From: Gordonia sp. OPL2 | GTDB taxonomy: Bacteria > Actinomycetota > Actinomycetes > Mycobacteriales > Mycobacteriaceae | DNA length: 64,000 nucleotides | Direction of reading: 5' to 3' | Assembly (NCBI RefSeq): GCF_003797825.1 | Contig: NZ_RKME01000005.1 | Location: 62,001-126,000, forward strand | Shown here: piece by piece, positions 9,827 to 18,570 of the stretch | How positions within the stretch are numbered: position 1 is the stretch's first letter | Layout of the letters: each line of letters starts with the position of its first letter | Program-made: the position numbers and the translations under genes | The notes under the pieces: generated by a model | What the model was told of the DNA's origin: nothing | What the model saw: the letters and a program-made list of their open reading frames with translations, nothing else | Database searches by the model: none

Positions 9827-10828
9827 ATGTCGATGGGTCGCACTCCGAAGGGGCGTCGGCCATCCGCTCGCACCACCGTTCTCGCAGCCGCCACGATCAT
9901 CATCACCGCGCTTGTTGCCGTGGCACAGCTCGCGGCGTCGTCGAAGGCGTTGTCGCCGAACGCGAATGCGGCAACACCCCTGCGAATGTTCGCCATGGGC
10001 AACTCCTATGTCTCGGGTCAGGGCGCAGACAGCCATCGGACGATCCCCGCAGACATGACGTCGTATCGACCCGGGACCACCGGCCCGGCGAACTATTGCT
10101 TCCGGAGCAGGCACGCGGCCGTCGAGGTCGTCGCGCGGGATCTGTCCGCAGACCTGACGAACGCCACGTGTGCGAACTCGGAACCGCGCCACGTCGATGA
10201 GACGGTCCAGTTCGACGAGGGATTGCAGATCGATCGACTGCCCCGGACCACGGACATCGTCGTCCTGCAGGTGATCGGCAATCCGGAGTTCATCAAGGTC
10301 GTCGAATGTGTTCAGCTGCGTGAATGCGACGACGCGACCGTGGCGCGGTCGGTGCGGGTACTCGACGAGCGCCAACGACTGCATGAGCGACGGATCGTGC
10401 GGGAGGTCCAACGGCGCGCACCGGACGCGGACATCTTCGTTCTCGGTGCACCGCAGGTCGTGCCGCGCGTGGGCCAGGACCAGCGGGCCAGGTGTGGCTG
10501 GTTCATGTCCGATCGGGAGGTCGTGCAGCTCAATCGGTTCATCGGTGCGGTCAACGCGATCTCACGCGACAACGCACGGCGGACGGGGGAGACGTTCGTC
10601 GACCTGGCCCGACCCGGTTCGCCGTGGAATCAGCGCCACGACCTGTGCAGCGCCGACCCCTGGCAGTGGGGTCCCCGGGTGGCCGCGCCGCAGTACGGTC
10701 CAGACAGTGCGCAGCTGCGGCACTGGCTGCTGGGCGGCTATCACCCGACGATTGCCGGGCAGCGGGCCACGGCGCATGTCCTCGAGCAGTACATCCGCGA
10801 ACGAGGTTCTGTCAGAATTCCTCGGTGA
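9827..10828 (+). CDS. Secreted SGNH/GDSL-family hydrolase
   Basis: 333 residues with an N-terminal signal or anchor (about residues 16-40). Block I is MGNSYVSGQG, where Asn replaces the usual Asp of GDS but the catalytic Ser is kept. Block III (G-x-N) appears as VIGNPEF, and block V keeps Asp/His in GGYHPTIAGQ. The pattern resembles secreted actinobacterial esterases of the lipase-2 type. Paired Cys (CFRS, CANS, CVQLREC, CGWF, DLCS) suggest disulfides outside the cell. It stands alone, with 120 bp upstream and a separate operon downstream. Confidence 0.85.
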   Translation: MSMGRTPKGRRPSARTTVLAAATIIITALVAVAQLAASSKALSPNANAATPLRMFAMGNSYVSGQGADSHRTIPADMTSYRPGTTGPANYCFRSRHAAVEVVARDLSADLTNATCANSEPRHVDETVQFDEGLQIDRLPRTTDIVVLQVIGNPEFIKVVECVQLRECDDATVARSVRVLDERQRLHERRIVREVQRRAPDADIFVLGAPQVVPRVGQDQRARCGWFMSDREVVQLNRFIGAVNAISRDNARRTGETFVDLARPGSPWNQRHDLCSADPWQWGPRVAAPQYGPDSAQLRHWLLGGYHPTIAGQRATAHVLEQYIRERGSVRIPR

Positions 10829-10928
10829 GTGCTGTCGATCCTCGGCGAGCGCTGCGTCATAGGGGCAGATGGAGGCCGGCCCGGCTGCCATCATCACCCA
10901 GAGATCGGCATCCGAGAGAGGATCTGAC

Positions 10929-11315
10929 ATGCAGTATCTACTGACGATCACCGTGGACGAGTCCGTGCCCCTTCCCCAACCCGGTGACGCTGGATTCGAC
11001 GAGATGAACGCCGCGTGGGCGGGCTATGGAAAGGCGCTCGCCGCAGCAGGTCTGCTCGTCGACGGCGCGAGCCTGGCCCCGAGCGGGTCCGCGACGACGA
11101 TGCGACTGACGCTGGGGCAGGCCCCCGCGGTCAGCGATGGTCCCTACATCGAGGCCAAGGAGCAGCTGGCCGGCTACTACCGGATCGATGCCCCGGATCT
11201 CGATGTGGCGCTGGAGTGGGCGGGACGAATCCCGTTGCCGTTCGGCGTCGTCGAGGTCCGGCCGGTGCGTCTGTTCGCCGCCGATGACGGGACGCCGACC
11301 CCGGCCGGGGCCTGA
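10929..11315 (+). CDS. YciI/DGPF-family protein
   Basis: 128 residues with a ferredoxin-like YCII-related domain. Its characteristic His/Asp positions are replaced in part, but the SDGPYIEAKEQLAGYYRIDA strand-helix is clear (about residues 70-90). It lies 7 bp upstream of a sigma factor with a long C-terminal extension. That is the standard partnership of ECF42-type sigma factors with DGPF proteins, which are thought to help control the sigma factor. AGAGAGG precedes the ATG at 10929. Confidence 0.88.
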   Translation: MQYLLTITVDESVPLPQPGDAGFDEMNAAWAGYGKALAAAGLLVDGASLAPSGSATTMRLTLGQAPAVSDGPYIEAKEQLAGYYRIDAPDLDVALEWAGRIPLPFGVVEVRPVRLFAADDGTPTPAGA

Positions 11316-11322
11316 CGTCGCG

Positions 11323-12588
11323 GTGACCGATGCCGTCGGCCCGGCGATCATCCGCCTGGCGCGCGAGGAGAGCGGACGTGTGCTCGCTCTCCTCGCCGCC
11401 CGGTTCGACGACGTCGACCTCGCCGACGACTGTGTGCAGGATGCGTTGCTGCTCGCCGCGGAGACGTGGCCGTCGCGCGGTGTCCCCGACAACCCCGCGG
11501 CATGGCTGTTCACCGTGTCCCGTAACCGCGTCATCGATCAGCTGCGCCGACGTGCCGCGGCTCGACGTCGGTTGGCTGCCGCCGCGCCGGACCTGATCCC
11601 CGACGACCGGCCGTCGGCAGGATCGCCGTTGATCGTCGATGACAACGAACTCGGCGACGATCGGCTGCGGCTGCTGTTGTTGTGTTGTCATCCGGCGCTG
11701 AACCGTGATGCGCAGGTCGCGCTGACGCTGCGGCTCGTCGGCGGACTGACGACCGCGGAGATCGCCGCCGCGTTCCTCGTCCCGGAAAAGACGTTGGCGC
11801 AACGGATCGTGCGCGCCAAACGCAAGATCCGGGACGCGCGGATACCGCTGACGATCCCGGCCGACATCGACGGGCGTGTCGGAGTCCTGCTCGGGGTGCT
11901 CTACCTGATCTTCAACGAGGGGTATCTCGCGCGTGGAGCCGCCCCTGCGCTGGTCCGGGTCGATCTCGCCGACGAGGCGATCCGACTGTCCGAGCAGCTG
12001 ATCGAACTCGTGCCGAACGACGGAGAGGCGCACGGACTCCTGGCGCTCGAACTCTTCCACCGCGCTCGGTTCGACGCGCGCACCGACGCCACCGGTGAAC
12101 TCATCGTGCTGGCTGATCAGGATCGAAATGCTTGGGACACAACGACGATCGATCGTGCACGCGATGTCCTGCGTGTGGGTGTCGGCCTGCCGGGGGTAGG
12201 TGTCTATCGCATCCAGGCCCTCATCGCCGCGCTGCATGCCGGCGCGCCGTCGTCGGCAGACACGGACTGGTCGGCGATCGTCGGCCTGTACCGGATTCTG
12301 GAACGCATCGATCCGGGGCCGGTCGTCGCGTTGAACCGGGCGATCGCGGTGTCGATGGTCGAGGGGCCCGCGCGCGGCCTGGTGGAGGTGGACGCGATCG
12401 AGGGGCTCGCCGCCTACCACCTCTGGCACGCGGCGCGCGCCGAGATGCTGGCGCGGGCCGGTCACGTGGCACCGGCCGATGCCGCATTCCGTCGAGCGGC
12501 GGAACTGACTGACAACCCGGCCGAGCGACGGCATCTGGAACGGCGGCGCCTGCGCGCGGGCGGTACGGCCGATCGTGCGGGAGAGTAG
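11323..12588 (+). CDS. ECF sigma factor with TPR-like C-terminal extension (ECF42 type)
   Basis: 421 residues. Sigma region 2 includes FDDVDLADDCVQDALLLAAE and PAAWLFTVSRNRVIDQLRRR (about residues 27-75). Region 4 has LRLVGGLTTAEIAAAFLVPE with TLAQRIVRAKRKIR (about residues 140-175). The remaining 240 residues form helical repeats (VLYLIFNEGYLA, LLALELFHRARFDAR, VALNRAIAVSMVEGP, YHLWHAARAEML) typical of the DUF6596/TPR extension. There is no anti-sigma gene. The adjacent YciI protein is the likely functional partner. The GTG at 11323 follows the YciI stop by 7 bp. Confidence 0.92.
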   Translation: MTDAVGPAIIRLAREESGRVLALLAARFDDVDLADDCVQDALLLAAETWPSRGVPDNPAAWLFTVSRNRVIDQLRRRAAARRRLAAAAPDLIPDDRPSAGSPLIVDDNELGDDRLRLLLLCCHPALNRDAQVALTLRLVGGLTTAEIAAAFLVPEKTLAQRIVRAKRKIRDARIPLTIPADIDGRVGVLLGVLYLIFNEGYLARGAAPALVRVDLADEAIRLSEQLIELVPNDGEAHGLLALELFHRARFDARTDATGELIVLADQDRNAWDTTTIDRARDVLRVGVGLPGVGVYRIQALIAALHAGAPSSADTDWSAIVGLYRILERIDPGPVVALNRAIAVSMVEGPARGLVEVDAIEGLAAYHLWHAARAEMLARAGHVAPADAAFRRAAELTDNPAERRHLERRRLRAGGTADRAGE

Positions 12589-12597
12589 AACGGCGGT

Positions 12598-13083
12598 ATG
12601 CGTATCTCCACCCTCATCGGAACGTCTCTGGCCACCGCCGCCGCGGCCGCGATCGGGAGCGTGGTCACCCGACCCGCCGTCGAGACCTGGTATCCGACGC
12701 TGCGCAAACCCGCCTTCGTGCCGCCGAACTGGGTGTTTCCCGTCGCGTGGACGACGCTGTACGCCGACATCGCCGTGACCTCGGCGTCGACCGTCGACGC
12801 CCTGCGGGATCGCGGAGACGAGGACCTGCGTCGCTCCTACATCGGGGCTCTCGGCGCGAATCTGCTTCTCAATGCGGGCTGGACCTGGATCTATTTCGGT
12901 CAGCACCGACTGGGCGCGGCGTCGGTGGTGTCGGGTGCGCTCACCGTCAGCAGCGCCGACCTCGCTCGCCGGGCCGCCCGGGTCGATCCGCGTGCCGGTG
13001 CGGCACTGTCGGCCTATCCGGCGTGGTGTGGATTCGCGACAGCGTTGTCCACCAGCACGTGGTGGCTCAACCGCGATCGCTGA
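12598..13083 (+). CDS. tspO: TspO/MBR family membrane protein
   Basis: 161 residues with five predicted membrane helices. Signature elements are WYPTLRKPAFVPPNWVFPVAWTT (about residues 31-53), LLLNAGWTWIYFG (about residues 90-102) and WCGFATALSTSTWWLN at the C-terminus. TspO proteins bind porphyrins and other tetrapyrroles or sterols in the membrane. It begins 10 bp after the sigma factor stop, so it may be co-transcribed with the YciI/sigma pair. Confidence 0.92.
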   Translation: MRISTLIGTSLATAAAAAIGSVVTRPAVETWYPTLRKPAFVPPNWVFPVAWTTLYADIAVTSASTVDALRDRGDEDLRRSYIGALGANLLLNAGWTWIYFGQHRLGAASVVSGALTVSSADLARRAARVDPRAGAALSAYPAWCGFATALSTSTWWLNRDR

Positions 13084-13101
13084 CGGAGGATGCGCCGCCG
13101 A

Positions 13102-13749
13102 TCACACCGCGAGATGTGTCGCGGCGGCTCCCTCCGGGCCGACCAGGGCACACAGCCGACGATCCTGACCGAGCTGCATGAGCAGCGCGGCTCCCGCCGG
13201 ACGGAGGTCGATCTCGGCGCCCTGTCCGATCGGCCATCCGAGGAACCGGCAGACGAACGACCGGGAGAAGTGTCCGTGGGACACGATGATCACATCGGAG
13301 TCGACCAGACGTTCCTCGACGAGGTCGACCGCGCCGTCGACGCGCGCGACCATGTCCTCGACCGACTCCCCGTGCGGGCCGCCGCCGGTCCAGATCGTCC
13401 AGTCCGGGTCGCCGTCGGCGTGGATCTGCAGGCGGGTGAGCCCCTCGTAATCGCCGTAATCCCACTCGGCGAAGCGATCATCGACCTGGTCGACGGACAG
13501 GCCGGCCAGCTGCGCTGTACGTCGGGCGCGGGTGCGCGGCGACGCGAACACGAACGGCGAGACCAGACCGAGCCGGTCCGCGATCCCCGCCAGAGCGCGG
13601 GCGTCCTCCTCGCCTCGTGCCGTGAGGTCGATGTCGGTGCGGCCAGTGTGGCGATCGGTCAGTGACCACTCGGTCTGACCGTGGCGGATCAGCAGGACCC
13701 GGCGGTTCGTCGGGATGTCCGGTGCGGAATCGGAATGATCGGCGCTCAC
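13102..13749 (-). CDS. Histidine phosphatase (phosphoglycerate mutase) superfamily protein
   Basis: 215 residues from the GTG at 13749; an ATG at 13791 would add 14 residues. The catalytic RHGQTEW (about residue 22), the second histidine in VSHGHFSR (about residue 153) and the SPRTRARRTAQ loop define the family. PGGGPHGES supplies the usual acidic/ser region. The family includes cofactor-dependent mutases and broad phosphatases, and nothing here fixes the substrate. It is convergent with tspO and divergent from the type VII-like cassette. Confidence 0.85.
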   Translation of the reverse strand: MSADHSDSAPDIPTNRRVLLIRHGQTEWSLTDRHTGRTDIDLTARGEEDARALAGIADRLGLVSPFVFASPRTRARRTAQLAGLSVDQVDDRFAEWDYGDYEGLTRLQIHADGDPDWTIWTGGGPHGESVEDMVARVDGAVDLVEERLVDSDVIIVSHGHFSRSFVCRFLGWPIGQGAEIDLRPAGAALLMQLGQDRRLCALVGPEGAAATHLAV

Positions 13750-13888
13750 TCCCGGAAGCCTAACCGAGGAGCCCGGATTCAACTGTTTCATTCGGTCGAC
13801 CGACGACGATGGTGCCGTCACCGGCCGCGTATAGGGTGAACGACAAATCGGGCAACTCGCGCGCAGGCGAGTCGGGGACGGGGGAGCA

Positions 13889-14341
13889 GTGGTTGGTGCG
13901 GCAAGCACGGACGCGGTCACAAGGGCGCACGATGAACACCTGGTCCCGTACCTGAAGCGGGTGTTCGATGCAGGCGTGCGGATGACTTTCGACGAGCACG
14001 GCCGCCCGCTCCGGCTGAGCCTGTCCGGGCAGGCGCACCGTCTCGGTGTGCATCAGCTCGACCGGGCGACGTACCTCTGGTTGGTGCATGGTCGGATCAA
14101 GACGATTCGCGCACTGGCCACGTCAGATCACCCTGGGCAGCGGCGGCACGTGCTCTTCCGATGCCCGAATCGCCTCGTCGAGATCGCGGCCGACGAGTAC
14201 GGACCGTACCGGGCACGCTTCGATCCTCGACGCGCGCCGAATGCGACGCCGGCCGAGTTGATGAACTCGGTGAACGACGGTCTGCGGCAGCTCGCGGACG
14301 CAACCAGACGAACACGAGGAGATGATCGTCGTGGCGCCTGA
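13889..14341 (+). CDS. Hypothetical protein, first gene of a type VII secretion-like cassette
   Basis: 150 residues, unrecognised. The sequence is soluble and rich in His/Arg, with strand-like RMTFDEHGRPLRLSLSG and LFRCPNRLVEIAADEYGPYR and a helical C-terminus. GGGGAG at 13881-13886 supports the GTG at 13889, and a TATAGG -10-like box is at 13830-13835. It overlaps the next gene and heads four consecutive overlapping genes, the next two of which look like type VII secretion targets. A chaperone or accessory role would be inference only. Confidence 0.75.
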   Translation: MVGAASTDAVTRAHDEHLVPYLKRVFDAGVRMTFDEHGRPLRLSLSGQAHRLGVHQLDRATYLWLVHGRIKTIRALATSDHPGQRRHVLFRCPNRLVEIAADEYGPYRARFDPRRAPNATPAELMNSVNDGLRQLADATRRTRGDDRRGA

Positions 14342-14612
14342 TCCTGCACTCACTGCAGCCCTGGCCGACATCCGAGCAGACGCGACGTTCTGGTCGACCA
14401 CGGCACCGACGGTCGGCGGCTGTGGAGATCAAGCTGCCGGATTGCGTTTCGACGGAGCCGAACTGGGCATCTTCAGTCCGCTGAAGAGTGCAGTGAACGG
14501 TGTGTCCGATCTGGTGCGTGACCGCTGCTCCGAGGGCGAGACAGCGATGGACGACATCGCCGACAAGGTGGCCAACGCGGCGAAACTGATCGAGGAGGCG
14601 GATCGCTGGTGA
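14331..14612 (+). CDS. EspC-like small type VII secretion target
   Basis: 93 residues, the size of WXG100/EspC-type substrates, and helical throughout. The pattern ALTAALADIRADATFWSTTAP followed by a second helix (SPLKSAVNGVSDLVRDRC to IADKVANAAKLIEEADRW) resembles the EspC/DUF2580 helical hairpin. I chose GTG 14331 because GAGGAG at 14316-14321 is well spaced for it. The ATG at 14322 lies directly on that site. It ends in a GTGA overlap with the next gene. Confidence 0.65.
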   Translation: MAPDPALTAALADIRADATFWSTTAPTVGGCGDQAAGLRFDGAELGIFSPLKSAVNGVSDLVRDRCSEGETAMDDIADKVANAAKLIEEADRW

Positions 14613-15568
14613 GTGTCTTCGATATCGAACTTCCCGACCTGGATCTGCCCGAGATACCGGACATCCCAGGCCTGGATCGACTTCCCGATCTGCCGGACGT
14701 CTTCGACCTGCCCCTGCCCAAGGGGCCGACCCCGACGATCCCCGACACATCCATACCCTCGGTCGAGGACATCCTGGACAAGATCTTTCGGGGAGACGAC
14801 ACCGACGCGGCCGGCATCGACATCGAGGATCTCCTCGACTTCGCGCGGAAGGTCGTCGAGATCATCGCGTACCCGGACAAGCTCCGTCAGTTGGGTCGGG
14901 AGATCAACGCCTCGAGCCTGACACAATTCCTGAACCTCGAAGACGAGGTCACGGCGGCATGCGATTCCATGGCGAGCACGATCGAGAACGCCAAGGCGAC
15001 TCTGGAATCTCTGGCCAAGGGTGTCGCGGTGCCGTTCACACTTCGCCAGCACGCAGCAGAGTGGGAATCGATACGGACCACGATGACCAACATCGGAGCG
15101 AACATCCCACAGTCGGCCCAGGTTTCCTCCGACTGGACGGGTCGCGGGGCTGGTGCGTACACGCGAGCCGCGACCGCGCAGGCATCGGCCGCTTCGAGTG
15201 TGGGGAGTAGTGCCGAGAAGATGCGATCGAGTGAGATCGACCTGTCGAATCGTGCACTCATCAGTTACGCGGGCGCTGGGATCGCATTGGCAGGGTGGTT
15301 GACGGCGGTGGCCGGAGCCTATGCGGCCGGATCGCGTGCTGGTGCTCCCGGGCTGTTGGCGGCTGCTGTGACCACCATTCCCACAGGGAAAGCTGCATTT
15401 GCGGTTATCGGAGGTGTCGTGGGGAGCTTGGCGAACTACATAGCGACGATGTCGGCAACCGCGGCCACCATCAACACCGAGCTCGCCACACACCCGGGCC
15501 TTCCGCTGGGACACTGGCCTCTGACGAACTCGAGTGACTATGACGAGGTGCACGAGTGGCGGGGATAG
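14609..15568 (+). CDS. WXG-motif protein with LPDL-rich N-terminus and hydrophobic tail
   Basis: 319 residues. The first 45 residues are a low-complexity P/D/L repeat (IELPDLDLPEIPDIPGLDRL). A helical central region follows, with a WTGRGAGAYTRA WXG-type turn at about residue 175. After that come two hydrophobic helices (about 212-232 and 240-270, LISYAGAGIALAGWLTAVAG) rich in Ala/Gly. This layout of helical WXG half plus membrane-active half recalls secreted type VII effectors of mycolata. It begins at a GTGA overlap and ends 13 bp inside the next gene. Confidence 0.7.
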   Translation: MSVFDIELPDLDLPEIPDIPGLDRLPDLPDVFDLPLPKGPTPTIPDTSIPSVEDILDKIFRGDDTDAAGIDIEDLLDFARKVVEIIAYPDKLRQLGREINASSLTQFLNLEDEVTAACDSMASTIENAKATLESLAKGVAVPFTLRQHAAEWESIRTTMTNIGANIPQSAQVSSDWTGRGAGAYTRAATAQASAASSVGSSAEKMRSSEIDLSNRALISYAGAGIALAGWLTAVAGAYAAGSRAGAPGLLAAAVTTIPTGKAAFAVIGGVVGSLANYIATMSATAATINTELATHPGLPLGHWPLTNSSDYDEVHEWRG

Positions 15569-15951
15569 CGGCCTACCGCGTCGCGTGCGCGGTCTACCTC
15601 GCTGTCGCTGCGATTGCCGGCGCCGGGTGGGTGGTTGTCGTGGTGCTGGCGGGTTTCCTCGTGATGGCATTGATCCCGGCAGGCGCCGGCAATACCGATC
15701 GGTGGCGAACCGGTGTCTTCTTTTATGGGATGTCGGCGTTTCTGGCCGCGGCCTTCGTCCCGACAAGCAGCTATATCGCGTTCGCCCTTCCAGCCGCAGT
15801 CGTGACTGTACTCGGCATCCTGACGTGGGAGACCGTGCAGAGAATCGGTGCTCGGCGTGCCGGAAATCCGTCGGTCGGACAGGAAGTCACACTCACCGAC
15901 CCACGACATCCGCCAATCGATCCACCGCCCAATCGATTTCCTCCTCGGTGA
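15556..15951 (+). CDS. Small membrane protein ending the type VII-like cassette
   Basis: 131 residues with three or four membrane helices (about residues 8-24, 25-42, 54-70 and 74-92), then a polar tail with TDPRHPPIDPPPNRFPPR. GTG 15556 lies inside the preceding gene, so translation is coupled. The 3' end overlaps convergently (59 bp) with the end of the ddaH-rocD locus. It may be an immunity or export-helper protein for the preceding hydrophobic protein. That is inference from operon position only. Confidence 0.7.
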   Translation: MAGIAAYRVACAVYLAVAAIAGAGWVVVVVLAGFLVMALIPAGAGNTDRWRTGVFFYGMSAFLAAAFVPTSSYIAFALPAAVVTVLGILTWETVQRIGARRAGNPSVGQEVTLTDPRHPPIDPPPNRFPPR

Positions 15952-16429
15952 TCACCAACGGCGGAGCGAGGCGCAACGTCGATCCGTGCGTGTCCTTGGC
16001 CAGGACGCCGCGCTCTGCCAAGCGCCGGCAGACCTCCTTGCCGGTGCCCACGGACTGCTCGACGTCGATACCCGCCCACAGGCCGAGCCCGCGGACGGCG
16101 ACGACACCGTGACCGATGAGGTCGCGGAGACGGGTGTGCATCCGATCGCCGAGTTCGGCCGCCCGGGCCTGCCATGTCCCCTCGGCGAGCATCTCGACGA
16201 CCGTCTGTCCGACCGCGGCGGCAAGTGGGTTGCCGCCGAACGTGGAGCCGTGTTCGCCGGGGTGCAGGACACCGAGGACCGTGCTGTCGGCGACCACCGC
16301 CGATACCGGCAGTATGCCGCCGCCCAGGGCCTTGCCGAGCGTGTAGATGTCGGGTTCGACGTTCCAATGCTCCACGGCCAGGGTCTTTCCCGTGCGGCCG
16401 AGTCCTGATTGGATCTCGTCGGCGATCAT
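15893..16429 (-). pseudogene. rocD: C-terminal fragment of ornithine aminotransferase, out of frame with its N-terminal half
   Basis: 178 residues starting at the conserved Met of the [15 protein letters not shown] motif, which continues the ornithine aminotransferase reading interrupted upstream. It carries the PLP lysine in YTLGKALGGG (residue 33) and the STFGGNPLAAAV block, so it holds part of the active site but lacks the N-terminal half. The upstream frame stops at TGA 16426-16428, overlapping this ATG as ATGA, so reinitiation is conceivable. M. tuberculosis rocD is also split in two (rocD1/rocD2). Confidence 0.85.
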
Positions 16430-17991
16430 GAGGACATCGTTGTCGGAGCAGAGTGCGCGGACCCGGGGCAGGTAGTCGGCGGGCGGCAGATGATGCCGGC
16501 CTCGCCCTGCACGGGTTCGAGGAGGACGGCGACGGTGGTGTCGTCGATGGCGTCGGCCACGGCCTGGGCGTCACCGTAGGGGACCTGTACGAATCCCGGC
16601 GTGTACGGCCCGAATCCGTTGCGTGCGTCGGGATCGTCGCTGAAGCTGACGATGCTGATCGTGCGGCCGTGGAAGTTGCCGGCGGCGACGATGACCGTCG
16701 CCGTTCCGTCGGGGACGCCCTTGACGTCGTAACCCCACTTGCGGGCCACTTTGATCGCGGACTCGACCGCTTCGGCGCCGGTGTTCATCGGCAGGACCAT
16801 CTCCTTGCCGCACAGAGTCGCCAGTGCCGCGCAGAACGGCTCCAGACGGTCGGATCGGAACGCCCGGCTGGTGAGGGTGACGCGGTTCATCTGTTCGGTT
16901 GCGGCAGCGAAGATTCGTGGGTTGCGGTGGCCGAAGTTGACGGCAGAGTAGGCGCCCAGACAATCGAGGTACGCCCGTCCGTCGACGTCGGTGACCCATG
17001 CACCTTCTGCCGTGGCCGCTGTCACCGGGAGTGGTGAATAGTTGTGTGCCACATGGGGCTCGGTGAGCGTGTGCACGTCGACCTCCTTGTCGGAGTCCCG
17101 CAGTTCCAGGGTCACGCACTTGACGCCGCCCCCGCCTTTGAGCAGTTCGGACAGGTCGACCTCGATCGGTTCGAATCCGTTGGCCCGCAATGTTGCGGCC
17201 AGCGCGGGTGCGGCGTCGGTCATCACGACACGGCGACCGTCGGAGACGAGGTTCAGCCCCAGCATCTCGGCGTCGGCATCGGTGGCGATCACGGCTCCGG
17301 GGTAGAGGTCTGCGAGCATCGCCCTCGAGCCCTCGGAGAACGCCGGCGGGTAGTAGGCGATGGTGTCCTCGTCGAGGACGCCGAGTGCGGTGTCGAGATG
17401 GTAGAAGCGAGGATCGACGAGTTCGAGGGTGATCACCGGGAGGCCGGTGATGGCGGCGATCTCGTGGTGCGTCTCGCGGCTCGTGCGGAATCCCGTGCCC
17501 GCGAGGATGCGGTCGCCGACGACCAGGAAGTCGCCCTCACCCTCCTGGACGCCGGTGGTGCGGTGGACTGGTCCGTGACCGTCGGCGTCGAACCATGCGG
17601 CGTACAGGTCGCCCTCGGGAGCGCGTTCGGGGAAAGCGAATCGGGCGGCGATGGTGTGGCCCGCCACGCTGAGTCCGCCGTTGGCGGCATACACCATGTC
17701 GGGGAGGCCGGGGTGGGGCTCGACCACGTGCACGCTGTGCCCGAGGGACTCGTAGATCTCCCGCAGATGCATCCACTGGCTGATCGCGCGATCGGTGTCG
17801 ACCGGCACCGTCGGGTCCATCCAGGGATTGATGGCGTAACTGACGGTGAAGTGGACCGGCGGTGTCATCGCGTAGCAGCGGGTCCGTGAGATCCGCGTTG
17901 TCGGGGGTGGAGTCAGGGGCGTCGTCGCTGCCGGCGCCGAGGTGGTGAACGATGCGATGTCGGGCCCGGACGACGGACCGGCGATGGTCAT
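16426..17991 (-). CDS. ddaH: Dimethylarginine dimethylaminohydrolase fused to truncated ornithine aminotransferase
   Basis: 521 residues. Residues 40-298 are a DDAH/amidinotransferase-fold hydrolase, with [20 protein letters not shown] (His198) and the catalytic Cys292 in [13 protein letters not shown]. It would convert dimethylarginine or arginine-like substrates to citrulline or related products. Without a stop, it runs into an ornithine aminotransferase N-terminal half (from about 315, HNYSPLPV; then [14 protein letters not shown] and [12 protein letters not shown]). At EAGII the frame is lost, 20 unrelated residues follow and translation ends. Adding one base between 16488 and 16489 restores [17 protein letters not shown] into the downstream fragment, giving about 700 residues. 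ATG 17991 is preferred because the RTRCYAM stretch matches the family. Confidence 0.85.
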   Translation of the reverse strand: MTIAGPSSGPDIASFTTSAPAATTPLTPPPTTRISRTRCYAMTPPVHFTVSYAINPWMDPTVPVDTDRAISQWMHLREIYESLGHSVHVVEPHPGLPDMVYAANGGLSVAGHTIAARFAFPERAPEGDLYAAWFDADGHGPVHRTTGVQEGEGDFLVVGDRILAGTGFRTSRETHHEIAAITGLPVITLELVDPRFYHLDTALGVLDEDTIAYYPPAFSEGSRAMLADLYPGAVIATDADAEMLGLNLVSDGRRVVMTDAAPALAATLRANGFEPIEVDLSELLKGGGGVKCVTLELRDSDKEVDVHTLTEPHVAHNYSPLPVTAATAEGAWVTDVDGRAYLDCLGAYSAVNFGHRNPRIFAAATEQMNRVTLTSRAFRSDRLEPFCAALATLCGKEMVLPMNTGAEAVESAIKVARKWGYDVKGVPDGTATVIVAAGNFHGRTISIVSFSDDPDARNGFGPYTPGFVQVPYGDAQAVADAIDDTTVAVLLEPVQGEAGIICRPPTTCPGSAHSAPTTMSS

Positions 17992-18011
17992 GGATCGACG
18001 CTATCCGTGGC

Positions 18012-18053
18012 CATCTGTGCAATCAATCCTCGGATCTTGCGCATCTGTGCAAT
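18012..18053. promoter_or_regulatory. Direct-repeat operator between ddaH-rocD and the Lrp-type regulator
   Basis: CATCTGTGCAAT occurs at 18012-18023 and again at 18042-18053, a 30-bp spacing (three helical turns). It lies in the 94-bp divergent intergenic region. Lrp/AsnC proteins bind phased repeats next to their own gene, so this is a likely operator. Confidence 0.6.
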
Positions 18054-18085
18054 ACACTGGTGCTCACGGCCCGACGATCGGAGAT

Positions 18086-18535
18086 ATGTTGCGCGTACCC
18101 GATGATGTCGACGAACAGGTGATCGCGTGCCTCACCAGGGACGCCCGCGCGACCTACGCCCAGGTCGGCGAGGAGGTCGGACTGTCGGCGCCCGCGGTCA
18201 AGCGTCGCGTCGACCGGTTGCTCGACGAGGGCGTCATCAAAGGCTTCACGACGGTCATCGATCCGCACGCGATGCAGTGGACGACCGAGGCGTACGTGCA
18301 GGTGTCGTGCCGTGGCAACATCTCGCCGGACGCGCTGAAGGCGGCGTGGGAACCGATCCCCGAGGTGGTGAGCGCAGCGACCATCACCGGTCAGGCCGAT
18401 GCCATCCTGCGGGTGCGGGCGCGCGACGTCCGGCACCTCGAGCACGCGCTCGAGCGGATCCGCAGTGCGGGTCCGGTGGATCATTCGGAGTCGATCATCG
18501 TGCTGAGCCAGCTCATCGATCGTGGTCACCCGTGA
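18086..18535 (+). CDS. Lrp/AsnC-family transcriptional regulator
   Basis: 149 residues. The N-terminal HTH is DEQVIACLTRDARATYAQVG followed by LSAPAVKRRVDRLLDEGVIKGF (about residues 8-55). The C-terminal RAM ligand domain contains EAYVQVSCRGN and VSAATITGQADAILRVRARD. CGGAGA precedes the ATG at 18086. It diverges from ddaH-rocD, the same arrangement as Rv2324 next to the Rv2323c/rocD genes. It probably senses an amino acid (arginine or ornithine by context) and controls that locus. Confidence 0.92.
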   Translation: MLRVPDDVDEQVIACLTRDARATYAQVGEEVGLSAPAVKRRVDRLLDEGVIKGFTTVIDPHAMQWTTEAYVQVSCRGNISPDALKAAWEPIPEVVSAATITGQADAILRVRARDVRHLEHALERIRSAGPVDHSESIIVLSQLIDRGHP

Positions 18536-18570
18536 TCACCTCGGACCCGGCCGTGGGCTCCCTCCGAGTC

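Noticed and set aside
11131..12906. 591-residue minus-strand frame opposite the sigma factor
   Set aside because: It is antisense to a well-supported sigma factor and has no family features.
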